Assembly (NCBI GenBank): GCA_010015675.1
Contig: ML977013.1
Span: 153,816 to 217,815, forward strand
Direction: 5' to 3'
Source of the DNA: Byssothecium circinans
Lineage: Eukaryota > Ascomycota > Dothideomycetes > Pleosporales > Massarinaceae
Length of the DNA stretch: 64,000 nt
The notes beneath the pieces were generated by a model. The model saw nothing but the letters and a program-made list of their open reading frames with translations, had not been told where the DNA came from and searched no databases. How positions within the stretch are numbered: position 1 is the stretch's first letter; every line of letters begins with the position of its first letter. Shown piece by piece: positions 1 to 11,396 of this stretch. Both the position numbers and the translations under genes were made by a program.

Positions 1-1879
1 AAACCCCGGTTACGGAGGTGATCCTGATGTTTATTCTCTCCGAAAATAAAGGACTTTGTCGCGGCATAAAGGATATTGAGATTTCTTCGGAGATGCAATT
101 CGCTACGGAGAAAAAAAATCGTTGAGGGCTTCAGCCACCCACGTGGTCCAAGTGTTGGTGTGTCGAGTCAGTGTATGTATTCGAACATCAAGATTACTTA
201 CAGGACTCTTGTCCATGCGGGCGATGTCTCGGCGTCTTTCCTGTATGACTATATCTCGACCATTGTCAAAATGAATGCTCTGTGCGGTGACACCGAAGAA
301 CTCTTGCTATTTCCCGAAAGACTCTGGAGTAAGGGTATATGGTCATCTCCTATGTGTATGTTTATACTTGGCTTGGGCTGTTGGAGGAGCTTTCCTATTC
401 TCTCTCGGAACATCGTATTGATTAACTCACGCTGTCTGTAAGAAGCCACTACTACCCCGAGAACCCTGGATCCTAGGAGTCATGCTTTATTGATTTGACG
501 GCAGGCGCATGGGCTTCGATAAGATCTGATAAGTCGAAAGAACAGCGCCTATATTGGGAAATAACATCTGCTATTTGGTTGGATACTGTATATGAAGTGC
601 AACGTCTGCGAGCAAGCTTAAGATCTGCAACGACTAACTTACTACGCGAGCCCTAGAGAGTAGGACAAGCACACCTTGGTAATCCCGCTGTAATCCTCGT
701 AATTGTAAAGCCCCACTCATAACAGAGAACCTATGATGAGATGCAGTGGCTAGAAATTCGATCACAGGGTGTTGATGCGCTCGCCTATTTGCCATTCTTC
801 GATGGGCCACCTTATAATCATACTCCCGGGCCGGTCGCAGTCCTCAAAATCTCTGCTATTTATTTTCCATGCACCTCGGCAGTCCTTTCTTTTCCAGTGG
901 AGAAGTGTCCAATGATCCCGCGCTGAAAAAGTTGGAACAATTCCTAGTCAGTCGCTGCATTTGGACTCGAATGGTTTTGCTACAACATCCACATAGTGTA
1001 TCCGTGATATCGGAGGGAGAAGTTGTAAGGGCGGGCGAGCAATCGTAGTCGTTCTTATCCCAAACCTTCTAGCCGTCGCGACCATTTTGTGTTAACAGTG
1101 AGTTAGGAGAAGATAGTTCACCGTACATGCATCTCGTAGCTTTGGAGTCGTTACCTAAGTATAGTGGTGTGATGCTCGGCGGAGTTTCACTGGTTCGGAG
1201 GGCGAAAGAACGGTATTGAGAAAACGATGACGAGAATATAAAGAGCATGGATTCAGAGGATACACGAACTAATGAAATATTAGATGGAGAGGCCGGAGGC
1301 GATGAAGCTCGAGGTGGGAGACGCCTGCACGTTCCTGAGGTCCAGATGAGAAAATATTACCGCTACTCTAGAAGAGGTTAGCGCTCTATGCGCCCTGCCT
1401 TAGTATGGAGGTCACTGGTGCCACTCGTCTTTCCGCGGAATGTCATTATTTGTGCAGGGTTTCGTATAAAAAAAAGAAACTTGAAATTTTATGAGAAATG
1501 TGGGCTACTTCGAAATCACCTGCTGTTACTACCTTAGCCAGGGCCTGCGCAGGGTTGCTCGGTGCAGTCCAAACTCACTTGAGTTTACAAACGAGCCGAC
1601 CTGAATTCTCGGATAACTTCAGGACAAGCTCGTAGCGACAGCGTTCATGCCAGTGGCGAGGCAAGCGGTCATGCGGTCTTTCACCAAAAGAAAAACAAGA
1701 ATAGAACCCCTTTGTTTCACGCGAACAATGGATTATCACCTGAGTTCCATCCTTTGAGTATCTCGGTTCCTTTGTTGCCTGTTACACGCGAGACTTAACC
1801 CCATCGCAGTCCTGCTTGAAGGTTAAGCATTATCAAAGTAAGAACATCAAAATTACACAGTGGAAAACACTCACTCGAT
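1..1879. other. Intergenic region, no gene supported
   Basis: No open frame here is longer than about 120 codons, and none of the short ones resembles a known protein or shows coding-like composition. No tRNA, clear repeat or mobile element was recognised. The right end is the presumed promoter of the gene starting at 1880. Confidence 0.5.
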
Positions 1880-2791
1880 ATGCCCAAAGAAAACACGACA
1901 CGGCGTTCAAAGCGCCTCCTAGCGCAGAAAGACACCACCAACTCAACATCAGCCCGGACTTCCATCCGGAAGCAAAAGCCTAGTGATTCTAGAAAGACAT
2001 CAGCAACTAGCGCCCCATCGATTGACCTCGACACAATCGACGCTAAACTTGCCAGCAGTCTGAAAAGCAACCCCAAAATAAAACGCACAACCATCGTGAT
2101 TGACTACGTCTCCGACTCGTCATCATCGTCGTCTGATTTCTCTACCGACAATGAAGAGTCAGAAGACGATGAATTCGGCGAAAATGCTGACCTCTCAGCG
2201 GATAATTTTGAATGGCGGGCATCTGATGAAATCAATACAAATAGGCATCATTCTCTCGACAGTCGATACGGACCTGAAAATGAGGACTACGAGATGGATG
2301 ACTTCGTAGTGGGGGACGATGAGGAGATCGAAGAATGGAGCGGCTCGGATGAGGAGGATGAAGAGGTACGAAGAAGTATAAGGCGTGTTTCAGCTCTTTC
2401 AACCATTTCAGCACTATCCTCTCTGGCAGAGGACACAAGTAGCAGGTCGTCGAAACTCTTTTACTCCGATCTAGAACATAGAGCGAGTCAACTTGATGAA
2501 CTATCGTGGATGGACTTTGTGGTCGCGCATGATAGTTCTCCGCGGGACGATGAGCCTCTTGTTACGGAAGCGAGTGCTGATATTGTGGAGGAAATCCTCG
2601 ACGCAATGGCTATCTTTTCGAGAAGGTGTAATCGGAAGAAGAAGCCGGTGAAGCTAAGACTTGCGTCGGCGGTCATGAGGGATGAGGAGGTGAAGGAAGC
2701 GTTGGAGAGGGCGGCGAAGCTTGGGTTAGGGAGGAAGATTTCCCTTCATGACGGGAGCAAGCGGTGGACAATTGGACCTAAGGAGGGGTAA
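1880..2791 (+). CDS. Hypothetical acidic, low-complexity protein (303 aa)
   Basis: Uninterrupted 303-codon frame; I do not recognise the family. The N-terminal 60 residues are basic and Ser/Thr-rich with a possible nuclear localisation signal (RRSKR near residue 9). Residues about 78-165 are very rich in Asp, Glu and Ser, including the stretches SDSSSSSSDF and DDEEIEEW. The C-terminal 60 residues are basic again (CNRKKKPVKLR). This alternation is common in fungal nuclear or chromatin-associated proteins, but that is inference. The antisense 99-codon frame at 1795-2094 is a shadow. The gene faces the minus-strand gene at 2926-4021 tail to tail. Confidence 0.6.
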   Translation: MPKENTTRRSKRLLAQKDTTNSTSARTSIRKQKPSDSRKTSATSAPSIDLDTIDAKLASSLKSNPKIKRTTIVIDYVSDSSSSSSDFSTDNEESEDDEFGENADLSADNFEWRASDEINTNRHHSLDSRYGPENEDYEMDDFVVGDDEEIEEWSGSDEEDEEVRRSIRRVSALSTISALSSLAEDTSSRSSKLFYSDLEHRASQLDELSWMDFVVAHDSSPRDDEPLVTEASADIVEEILDAMAIFSRRCNRKKKPVKLRLASAVMRDEEVKEALERAAKLGLGRKISLHDGSKRWTIGPKEG

Positions 2792-2925
2792 CCATTAATC
2801 GCAATGCATAATGGAATCGTCAATCCATACTCACATTATATCCACTGATTCTAGCATGCAAATGGAGACTTGAACCCGGGTTTTGATGTAGAGTGTCTTA
2901 TTGACCACATTGGTTGGGGAAATTC

Positions 2926-4021
2926 TCATCCTTGAAGCGCCTGTATCCACGCGCTAGGGTTTTCTTCCAGCTCTTGCAGCGCTTCTTGTACTCCATCGGC
3001 TTCCCACGGGTTCTCCGACTCGCACGACGTCTGTCGTGAGTCATACCTCATGTCATCCTGCTTATCTTCGCCATCATAAATATCGAGATCATCTTCCGTA
3101 GATTCATCAACATCAGCGTCACCGCTATACTCCCGTTCATCCTCCAAAGGCTCACTATCGGAGCCATCGGGGTGACCGAAGAACTCATGCAAGAAGAGGT
3201 TAGGTACGATGATGACAACCTGCCCCTCGTCAGAGATAGTGAGTACTCATTCATGATATACTTACATTTCGCATCCAGTAATCCGAACCCTGTCCTTCCT
3301 CACAGTTACGTACATCAGGGGGGTCATCCTCGAAGTGGTTTTCGTTGAGAAAGTCGACCTCTGTGATTGATGGCTGAATTTTAACCTCCCTGCCACCAGC
3401 ATGCATGATGTTTTCTAGCCGGCATAATGTCTCGTGTACCTGCGTTAGAGGCGATGTACTACCTATGGAATCTCCACAGGAGCCAAGAGCTATGCGGTGG
3501 AAGCGAGCCATCAGGATCTGGAAAGAGTGTGTCGCTTGACAAGCTTCCCTCAGTGCATCAACCTGGCGCGCATCCCGCCCCCCGAAAACAAAGCCTTCCT
3601 CATATCGTGATTGTAGGAAGTGTATCAAAAAAGATGGTCCAGCAGAAACGTACCCTTTCCGTAAGTTTGAATTCCAACAATGTAAAATATGTTCTAGGCA
3701 ATGCGCAGCCTTATGTAGACCACCGACCTCTTCTTCATCTTTAAGGGCCGCCAGTTCGTTGAAGACGGCTTTTCGTAATGCTCCGAGTTCCCATAGATGC
3801 TCAGGATGCCATGCACGGCATGGAAGTCGATTTTTTCGCACAGGCCACGGTAGCAATGGTTCAGCATCAATAATAGAAGTCAAATCCAGATACGGCTGCG
3901 GGAAAGGCAATATCTCGAAAGGATAAGTGTGTTTTGGGACTTGCATCCATCTTCTTGTGCGTTCCTGCTCGACGACGACCTTGCGAGCGTACTTGCGGGC
4001 TGACTTGCTCAAGCTGTGCAT
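2926..4021 (-). CDS. Hypothetical protein, two exons (about 349 aa)
   Basis: Exon 1 is 3266-4021, exon 2 is 2926-3219. The intron (3220-3265) has a GTAAGT donor and a CAG acceptor, and the frame joins in phase 0; an acceptor 6 nt upstream is equally possible. The family is not recognised. The N-terminus is basic (SARKYARKVVVEQERTRR). The middle is an alpha-helical-looking region with several His and Cys. After the junction comes a hydrophobic stretch (VVIIVPNLFLHEFFG), then a strongly acidic tail with many Asp, Glu and Ser. No signal peptide or catalytic motif is visible. Its start lies 226 bp from the plus-strand gene at 4248, so the two may share a promoter. Confidence 0.6.
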
Positions 4022-4247
4022 TGCGCTATATAGCTCATGAGGTGCCCAAGAAAGTCCAGGTTAATATCGTTTGCATGTCGAAAGATGTGGGGATAGGGTT
4101 GCGGATGATGCGGATGTTCATATTTGTGAGGAAGCTCATCTACGGTTGCACCTTCCCCGCCAAAGGTAGCCTAACCACATTTGGCATTATGATATTTGCC
4201 CATCGATTGTCCATCGCAGACTTCACTCTTTCATCCCAAATGTCATC

Positions 4248-4646
4248 ATGCCAAACACACCATCGTACCCTCAGAGGCGTGAATCTGTTGATGTTGGCCC
4301 TCCAGTTCCACCCAAGGCAGACGTTGCCGCCCCAGACCACGTAAACCAGGCTCAAATTCGGCAAAGACGTCCGCAGCCACCACCGAAGGATTCAAAACCA
4401 CTACCGTCCATTTCAAATATAGCATCGAAGCCTCTCCCAGACCAGCCAGCCATTGGTGAAAGTGTCAAAGTTGACTATCGCACTACCATTCTCTGGATTG
4501 TTGGTTTCTGCATTTGGTTCCTGCTCATCGTTGTTTTACTCCCCATCATTATGGAACGAGACGCAATGCCGGGCTTCAATAGGATCCTTCGAAAACAAAC
4601 CCGATCAGTCATTGGCTTTCTGGGCCTGCAGAATAGGGAGAGATGA
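4248..4646 (+). CDS. Small single-pass membrane protein, unknown (132 aa)
   Basis: A single-exon frame. The first 75 residues are Pro- and Gln-rich and polar (PPVPPK, RRPQPPPK), likely disordered. Residues about 79-101 form one strong hydrophobic segment (TTILWIVGFCIWFLLIVVLL). A short basic tail of about 28 residues follows. The layout suggests a tail-proximal anchor with a cytosolic proline-rich N-terminus; topology is inferred. The family is not recognised. A second overlapping frame at 4453-4767 is considered a shadow because the hydrophobic segment and codon pattern belong to this frame. Confidence 0.5.
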   Translation: MPNTPSYPQRRESVDVGPPVPPKADVAAPDHVNQAQIRQRRPQPPPKDSKPLPSISNIASKPLPDQPAIGESVKVDYRTTILWIVGFCIWFLLIVVLLPIIMERDAMPGFNRILRKQTRSVIGFLGLQNRER

Positions 4647-4747
4647 GGGTAATGGTCCAAGTCTAAGGGACGTCATGGGGCAGCGTAATATTCAACCAAG
4701 CCAACAGTGTACACTTCAACGCCAATGGATTGTTGCATTTCGGTATG

Positions 4748-6170
4748 CTACAATTTTGACTCCTTGACAGTTGCATCTACCACACTCTTTCGACCGCCAA
4801 AACCGAACAGGTACGCAGCTACCTTGCGCATCTGGATCTCTTCGCTTCCCTCCGTTATCCTGTACCGCCTATGGTGCCTCCAAATATGCTCGAAAGGATA
4901 GTGTCTGGAGTATCCATTACCGCCATGGACTTGAATGGCACGATCGGCGGCTTCGCAACAAAGCCTGTTCGCCCAATAATTGCACATTGAAACCTTGTCG
5001 CTAATTTTCTTCTCCACCTCAACATGCGGCATTGAATCCATCTCGACCGCCGTCTTCCTGATCAGCTGCCGCAACATTTCACATTGAGTGGCGAGCTCTA
5101 CAAGCGGGAACTGGATCCCTTGATTGTGTGACAGCGGTGTGCCGAACGGGGCGCGGTTGTTGGCGTATTCGACCGATTTCTTAACGCAATAGACAGCAGC
5201 ACCAAGAGAAGACGCAGCTTGTCGAATGCGATTTTCATGTACAAAAGCCTGGGCGACACCAAGGCCATTATGTATAGGTCCTAGGACCGCGCTGTTGGGC
5301 ACCCAAACGTCTTTGATAGAGACGGTAGCATGGTCGGTCGGCATATTCAACGTCCTGAAGGGTCTCAGTCAGCTGTGGTTATGAGAGTACCAGCGACGAC
5401 ACCACTCACCATTCGTACGACTCCGCTTTGAGACCTGGCGTGTCGCGAGGCACAACGAAGCAAGAGATACCCTTGGCTTCGCCATCCTTGCCCTGGGTCC
5501 TAGCAAAGATAAAGCAATGCGTTGCAGCATGCATGCCGGTCTGCCATCGCTTGTATCCATTCAAGAGCCAACCATCTACCCCATCACGCTTCTCTGGCTG
5601 TCCATTGGTGGCCATGTGTGTAGCATCACTGCCGTGCCCAGGCTCAGTCAACCCAAATGTTATCCGAACCTTCCCAGCTAGCCGGCCTTGAATCAACTCC
5701 TCCCTCTGCTGCTCATTTCCGTAATTCATAATCATGACCACATCCGGAGCATTTCCGACCATCGAGTGCTCGTTCTGCAGATCGTTGAACAGTCCCAGGC
5801 CTTTGGCCGCAAGATGTTCTCTTATAACCGCCATCCACAAATTGCTACCTCGTCCGTCCTCTTTGGCTCGTCCGCCATATTGTTTCGGAAGCGCGAGTCG
5901 GAAGAAGCCTGCATCGTCGGCCAGCCGTTTCGATTCGTGGAGCAAGTCCTCCCACTCCTTTCGAGGTAGACCGTCATTATCCCAATCGGTTCGAGCGTGT
6001 TCGCGACGGTGGTCGAAGAATCGATTGTTGTCATCTTTGTTCTGGAGCGGCATGATCTTGTCCTCAATGAACTTGTCAAGCTCGTTGAGGAACTGCTGGA
6101 GCTCAGCAGGGACCGAGAAGTTCATTGGGTCGCCCATATCTGCTACGTGCGAAGGGAAGAAAGGGCTCAA
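4748..6170 (-). CDS. Acyl-CoA dehydrogenase family protein with C-terminal SKL (peroxisomal)
   Basis: Exon 1 is 5410-6170, exon 2 is 4748-5354. The intron has a GTGAGT donor and a CAG acceptor, and a split Trp codon restores the frame. Length is 455 aa from the first Met or 444 aa from Met12 (6137), which fits the family better. The N-terminal helical, beta and C-terminal helical domains of acyl-CoA dehydrogenases are all present: FGLTEPGHGSDATH in the middle domain, then YANNRAPFG, and near the end QVHGGNGYS and ITEGSEEIQ, whose Glu occupies the usual catalytic-base region. Such flavoenzymes oxidise acyl-CoA at C2-C3. The last three residues are SKL, a classical PTS1, so import into peroxisomes rather than mitochondria is expected. 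Substrate chain length cannot be read from the sequence. Confidence 0.9.
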
Positions 6171-6825
6171 AAGAAATCAATCAGCGATTCAGATACGCGC
6201 GTGGATATATCCAGAGATGCGCATCTCGCTGCATACACGCAAACTTTGGATTTGGCATGATGATGACTCGTTGCTGTTCGGTCGTGGGGGAGCAACTGGG
6301 ATCAGCAGATGTTTGCGGGGAACGACGCTAAGACAATCAAGCCTCGGCCGTTGGAATCGCCATCTCAACCACTTCTGCGTTTTGCTTATAAATTTAGCTT
6401 CGACAAGTCCACTTAAGCATGGCTGCTTGACAACAATAATATCAAAAATTGAGGCTGGAAATATGACAATCGGTTCAGCAGGTTCCATTCCTTAATATTG
6501 GTTCTAATAGACCGCAGTAACGAGTTTGGTTCTATTAGCAGATTTCGAATTGCTCGTCCCAAGCCTGAAAGATGCGGGAGGATCAAGAAAAGGTCGAACT
6601 GAGGGTTACGATAGGATGGTATTTACTTGGTTTTGGCGCTGCTCGAGACGAGTGTGTCCTGTCCACCATTCGCGGCCCCCACCATGCACCTCCAGCCGCA
6701 TTTCTTCAGCCTTGTACGACAGCTCCTTCTCCCTCGACTCTCCTTCTAACAGCCATGAGACGTCCGCCTTTGTTCGCATTTGGCGCGATGGGCGCATGAG
6801 CTGATACACGCAAATTGTCAGTTGG
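6171..6825. other. Intergenic region between divergent genes
   Basis: It lies between the acyl-CoA dehydrogenase start and the gene beginning at 6826. Short frames on both strands (99 aa or less) show no recognisable domains and overlap each other antisense. It presumably holds both promoters. No RNA gene or repeat was seen. Confidence 0.4.
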
Positions 6826-9794
6826 ATGGCAGACCCACTCAGTGTCGCTGGCTCTCTCGTGGGCATAGCAGCTGCTGGCTTTAAGGTGTCTATCTCGCTT
6901 TATGCGCTTGCAGAAACTGTCAGTACTGCGAGTGATAGAGTGGATAGCATCGCAAATGACATCAACAGCACATGCGCGATTCTGTAAGTGAGCAGTGCTC
7001 CCTCTCTCTTAGAACTTCAATCATCTAGCATCCCTAGCCTTGCCTCTCGCTTTCCTCCTGGCAAAGGAGAACATGCGTTAACTCGCACGAAGGAACCAAG
7101 TGCATGACCTTATTGTCCCTCAGCCAGGCCCGAACAGCACTCATACGTCCGTATTCAACTCTACTGCTCTGTCCGACATCTCCGCAGCAGTACGACACTG
7201 CCGTTCCATCTTCAACCAGATCAACGAATACCTCAAGCGAGCTACCAAACAAGTGAAAGATCTTTCTCCTCTACCAAGTGTCAAGATCAAGCTATCTCGC
7301 ACCGAGAAGGCGAAATGGCCTTTTCTCGAACCTCAATTCAATGAGCTGCGCAACAATCTAAGGGATTCGAAAAGCAATCTTCTGCTTATGATAGCAGTCG
7401 CGAATCTGGCGGCGATGCAAAGAAGTGGCTCGGGACGGGAAGTGGATGGCCGAGAAAGGAGCGAGATGAGAGCTACGATTATAAAACTACAAAGATCAGG
7501 GACGGTGAAGATGAGAAGTATGAGTATACCGGAGCTAGACGAGGACGAAGACAAAGAGAACGGACTGAAACGACTGCTAAGGAAGATAGCTGCTTGGGGC
7601 GGTGGGCGCAAGCAGGCCCAGGAAGGAAGCGATGACAAGGACGACCAACCCACAGTGAACGAAAAGGAGCCTATCAGGCCAGGACCAAACCCTCGAGTAA
7701 TTCCACGGGAGCCTTCACCGCTTCCACAAAATGTTGCTAGCACCGAAGCAGCTTCTCCGATTCGTCCTTTATCGGCGACTCCGAGTATAGAACAGCCGCT
7801 TCCACCATCACCACCATCACCATCACCACCACCACCATCACCACCATCACCATCACCACCATCACCATCACCACCATCACCATCACCACCATCACCACCG
7901 CCGCCGCCATCTACCCCCTCCACTTTGGATGTCACTCCTGCTCCGACAGCGCCGTTGAGCACGGTAGCAGAGGATAGGAATGAAGCTGGCCCATCTGCAT
8001 CACTTCCACCACAGCTACCCAGCCAGGAGCCTGCAGGTGTCGATCGCCCGAATGAGGAAGAATTCACGCCCGCATCTCTCAGCTCACTTCCCGCGGGGCC
8101 CGATCCAAAGCCTCAGGTTCTAGAAATACCAGCTGTGCAAACCATCGACGTCGCCACTCAAACTTTGAACGAGCGTCCTGAGGACAACACGGCACGGAAT
8201 GAAGCTGCGTCCGGACACGACAACGATCTGCCCGATCCCATAGATGAATGGGGCTTCACCCTCGAGCCAAAGAAGAAAAAGAAGGGTAAGGAAAAACAAC
8301 GCGTACCATCACAAGAAAGTACCCCCAACGTTGGAGCTCCCGAAGAACCGATTGTAGATATTCCCCATCTCGACGCCACCACGATCGACGAACTACTACA
8401 AGCTTGGACGTCTAGCGTACTTCCTGGTTTGAACACAGGTGAAGAACGTGGCATCACCGTGGTTGAGCTTAGCATACCAGAGACGAAAATCCTCGAGCTC
8501 ATTGAACAAAAGTCGGATGGCTTCGATGTTACACACACATTGGAGAAATTGAACTCGTATCAGCGGGCTTTAATTACACGTCACGCCCAACGACGTGGAG
8601 CCACACTAGTCTTCATAGACGTCTGGCGTAATGAACACATTCCGACTGTATTCGGCGAGCTAGAGATCAAGACACTCATCTGGGTCACCAAGGCCCCGAG
8701 GGGAAGGTCGGAACAGTCCAGAGACGACTGGAATATGAGTGGCGATGATGATGCTTTCCGAGCGGGAGAGGTTGCGAGCGCATATCCTAACGATACCTGG
8801 ATTGATCGGGATGCTGTGTTTGACAAGAGCAATAAGGATGTGGAAGAAGCTAAGGCCAAAGCAGCTGAAGAACGGAAGAAAGCCCTCGCAGAAGCAGAGG
8901 CCAAAGCAGCTGAAGAAGCTGCCGCAGCTCTAAAACCCGAAGACAAGACGAAGGAACCTATCAAGTTCAAAGATTGCGTTGGCCGCAAATTTTCCTTCCC
9001 ATGGGATCTTGCCAAAACATGGCGGGTGAGTTTCTTTCCATGGGGTTACTAGCGCCGCAATAGTTCTACTTCTCCGACTCAGCTAACGATACCTCACATA
9101 GGGCATGGAAGAACTCATCAAGCAAGCCTTCCTCCACGTTGACGTCATCGGCCCACACGTCCACGAGGGCCATTACGACCTGGTAGATTCCAAAGGCGAG
9201 ATCATCCTACCGCAAGTATGGGAGTCTATGATACAGCCTGGTGAGAACATTACACAGCACATGTGGCCGATGCCAGAGGCCCCACCCCCAGCACAACCAC
9301 CACCACCACCACCACGTCCTTCTTCTCTTCCACCTCCACCTCGTCTAGACCCGAAATTTGAGTTTTATCAGCCAAAGCCGAGCAAGACGAAGACGAAGAG
9401 AAAGGGGCAGAAAAGGGTACACAGTCCGCCTAATACGATGTCAATTCCACCACCCCCGCCTCCACCCCCCTTTCTTAGCGGCGGCGCACCATTACCGCCT
9501 CCTCCGCCTCCGCCTCCCGCCATGTATCCAATTGATGGACTGAGGATTGAGCCAAAGAAAACTTCGGCGAAGCCTAGAGCTCCAGGCTTTATCAGGTGGG
9601 CGGCTGGAAAGAAACCGCAGCGAAACTTTGATAGGATGCATGATGGAAGTAGTGAGTCGGATGCGAGTGTCCCGTCTAGCGGAGGTGGGCGGAAGGGCAA
9701 GGGGAAGGGGAAGGGGAAAGAGAGGGTGGATGAGAAGGAGGAAGAAGTGGTAGAGAGGTTGTTGTTGAAGTGGACGGTTGATGAGGATGATTGA
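6826..9794 (+). CDS. PF17111-type (STAND N-terminal) domain plus ubiquitin-like domain protein (927 aa)
   Basis: Three exons: 6826-6983, 7093-9025 and 9102-9794. Both introns have good donors (GTAAGT, GTGAGT) and branch-like sites (TTAACTC, CTAAC). Residues 1-105 begin MADPLSVAGSLVGIAAAG and contain NQVHDLI and SVFNSTALSDI, the pattern of the fungal STAND N-terminal domain (PigL_N, PF17111). Residues about 289-326 are a Pro/Ser repeat of PPSPSPPSP type. A charged Ala/Lys/Glu helix with coiled-coil look precedes residues about 675-756. That segment (VGRKFSFP, EELIKQAF, GHYDLV, ILPQVW) matches the fungal ubiquitin-like domain often listed as ULD_2. A second poly-Pro region and a basic tail follow. 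No NTPase or repeat sensor domain is present, so it is not a full STAND receptor; an adaptor or scaffold role is inference. Domain names are from memory of the families. Confidence 0.85.
7800..7911 (+). repeat. CCATCACCA-type proline/serine-coding tandem repeat
   Basis: Imperfect trinucleotide and nonanucleotide repeats of CCA, TCA and CCG inside the coding region, encoding a run of PPSP units. Such tracts are length-variable by slippage and may bind SH3 or WW domains. Confidence 0.8.
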
Positions 9795-10448
9795 GAGTGC
9801 TGGGTTGAGGTATGTGTGCATTCTATGGTGTCTAATGGACACGAGAGACAAGAGCTAACATTCCTGGGTAGAGTGGTTGTTATAACAACGCAACTTCGTT
9901 GAATTATAAGCTGCTTCACCGAACTGACAACGAACAACTCGCCGTAGTCGGACATCGCGCCAACGAGTCCCATGGTAATCCAAGCTCCCGCACCCCATGA
10001 CTGGTTTTCAGGGAAACACATCCACCACGAAGTAGTCTTCAATCATCGTCTTCTCTTTTTTTCTTCCTCCTCATCGTCTTTTTTTCCCAGCCAGGGGTAC
10101 AGTCAAGTTACCCATATGCTGGCAGATCAATCACAAACCCTCCACTCCTTCCATCTTCCCCTCATCCCTTTCCAACACATCTCTATTCACGCTCCAAAAA
10201 CACTCAATATATACACGCATCCCCATCCCCATCTCCATCTCCAACTCCCCAACAGCACCAACACACAGCGAACGACATTTCTCGCAGAACCACCCAAGCG
10301 CCCGCAAGCACTCAAGCATACCACCAAGCCACAGACCCAGACAAAACAAGCCCAATACACCGACCTCGCCAGCACCGAAGCCCTCTCCCCTATCTCCAAG
10401 TCCCATACCCCCATACCCCCTGCCCCCTCCCTCACCAAACCATCAGAA
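9795..10448. other. Intergenic region with C/A- and pyrimidine-rich leader
   Basis: From about 10030 the plus strand is pyrimidine-rich, then rich in CCA and CAC triplets up to the next start codon. An open frame runs from 9972 into the next gene, but its composition is that of an untranslated leader. No other feature was seen. Confidence 0.4.
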
Positions 10449-10664
10449 ATGTGCCAGATCTGGCACGACTACTACCACTGCAACCACCTCTCCTCCGCGG
10501 GCCCGTACATCCGCCCCTGCGCCTTCATGCGCTGCTGGGGCATCTGCGAGGAGGGCCGGCGCACGAAGAAGAACCCGCCCGGGAGGCTGCGGGGTGCGCG
10601 GTGCGAGTGGTGCGTTAGCAATGGGGTTGCGCTGCCGGTGGATGATGGGTATTTCAGTGGGTAA
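10449..10664 (+). CDS. Small Cys/Trp-rich protein (71 aa)
   Basis: ATG at 10449 begins MCQIWHDYYHCNHLSS. In only 71 residues there are six Cys, three Trp and several His, with a basic middle (RRTKKNPPGR) and a second Cys cluster (CEWC). The Cys/His spacing (C-x8-C-x-H early; C-x4-C-x3-C; C-x2-C late) suggests a small metal-binding or disulfide-stabilised fold, but no named zinc finger matches exactly. There is no signal peptide, so a cytosolic or nuclear protein is more likely than a secreted one. The frame is open upstream to 9972, but the GC-rich, biased codon use starts around this Met. The family is not firmly recognised. Confidence 0.55.
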   Translation: MCQIWHDYYHCNHLSSAGPYIRPCAFMRCWGICEEGRRTKKNPPGRLRGARCEWCVSNGVALPVDDGYFSG

Positions 10665-11396
10665 GGTGCGGGTGGGAAGTGTGTGTGGTGGAGGTTGAGG
10701 TTTGGAGTATATGTAAGTTTTTGATGTGGTGGAAGGTCGGGCGGGGGGAGGGGTTCGAGTGTTTGAGTTTAGTCATCTGTCTGCATTTGCGCTCTGAGAT
10801 CCGAGAAACGGGGCAGTTATACCGTGTATTTAACTAGTTGTGCATTTTCCAAGGACCGAGGAGGACCCGGATCCCTTTTGATCAAAACTCCAAACTCTCA
10901 AACTTCCCAAACTATAACTTATATATTTTACTCATTCATCAACGTGAGAGAGAAAGTGGTGAGAGCATTATCTGTATCTTACAATTAACGAACTAACTAC
11001 AACACATGACATGAAATATTTTTTTTCTCCTTCAACCACGAAAATTGACTTTTCCCCGACCCTCCCTTCCCATAACGTCCCTAGTAGATACAGATATACC
11101 ATCGTAAAAAAAAAAAAAAAAAAAAAAGGAAGAAAAGAAAAAGACAAGCATGCATATACCTTTTCCCTCAGATCCCGCGCCTTCCCATAACACCATACCA
11201 CACACGTAACGAAAAAGACAGTCAGTCAGACACAACAAGAAAGCACACTGGAGCGCCATGCCACCATGGTATCGTGCATGCCACAGAAACAGTAAGAGAG
11301 AAAAAGAACAATACTCGAAACCTCCCTAAGCGGGGAGGATAAACGCCGTAAAAATGCAGAAATGCAGATCCTGCACAGTGTCCGTCCGATGCGACC
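10665..11396. other. Intergenic region (3' ends of two convergent genes)
   Basis: It holds the downstream regions of the small Cys-rich gene and of the MAU2-like gene on the other strand. A homopolymer of 22 A lies at 11106-11127. No coding frame or RNA gene is supported. Confidence 0.5.

Noticed and set aside
2855..2935. tRNA-like stretch on the minus strand with GGTTCAAGTC (B-box-like) and TGGTCAATAAG (A-box-like)
   Set aside because: The two boxes are only about 19 nt apart, and no cloverleaf with paired T and acceptor stems can be drawn. At best a tRNA relic.
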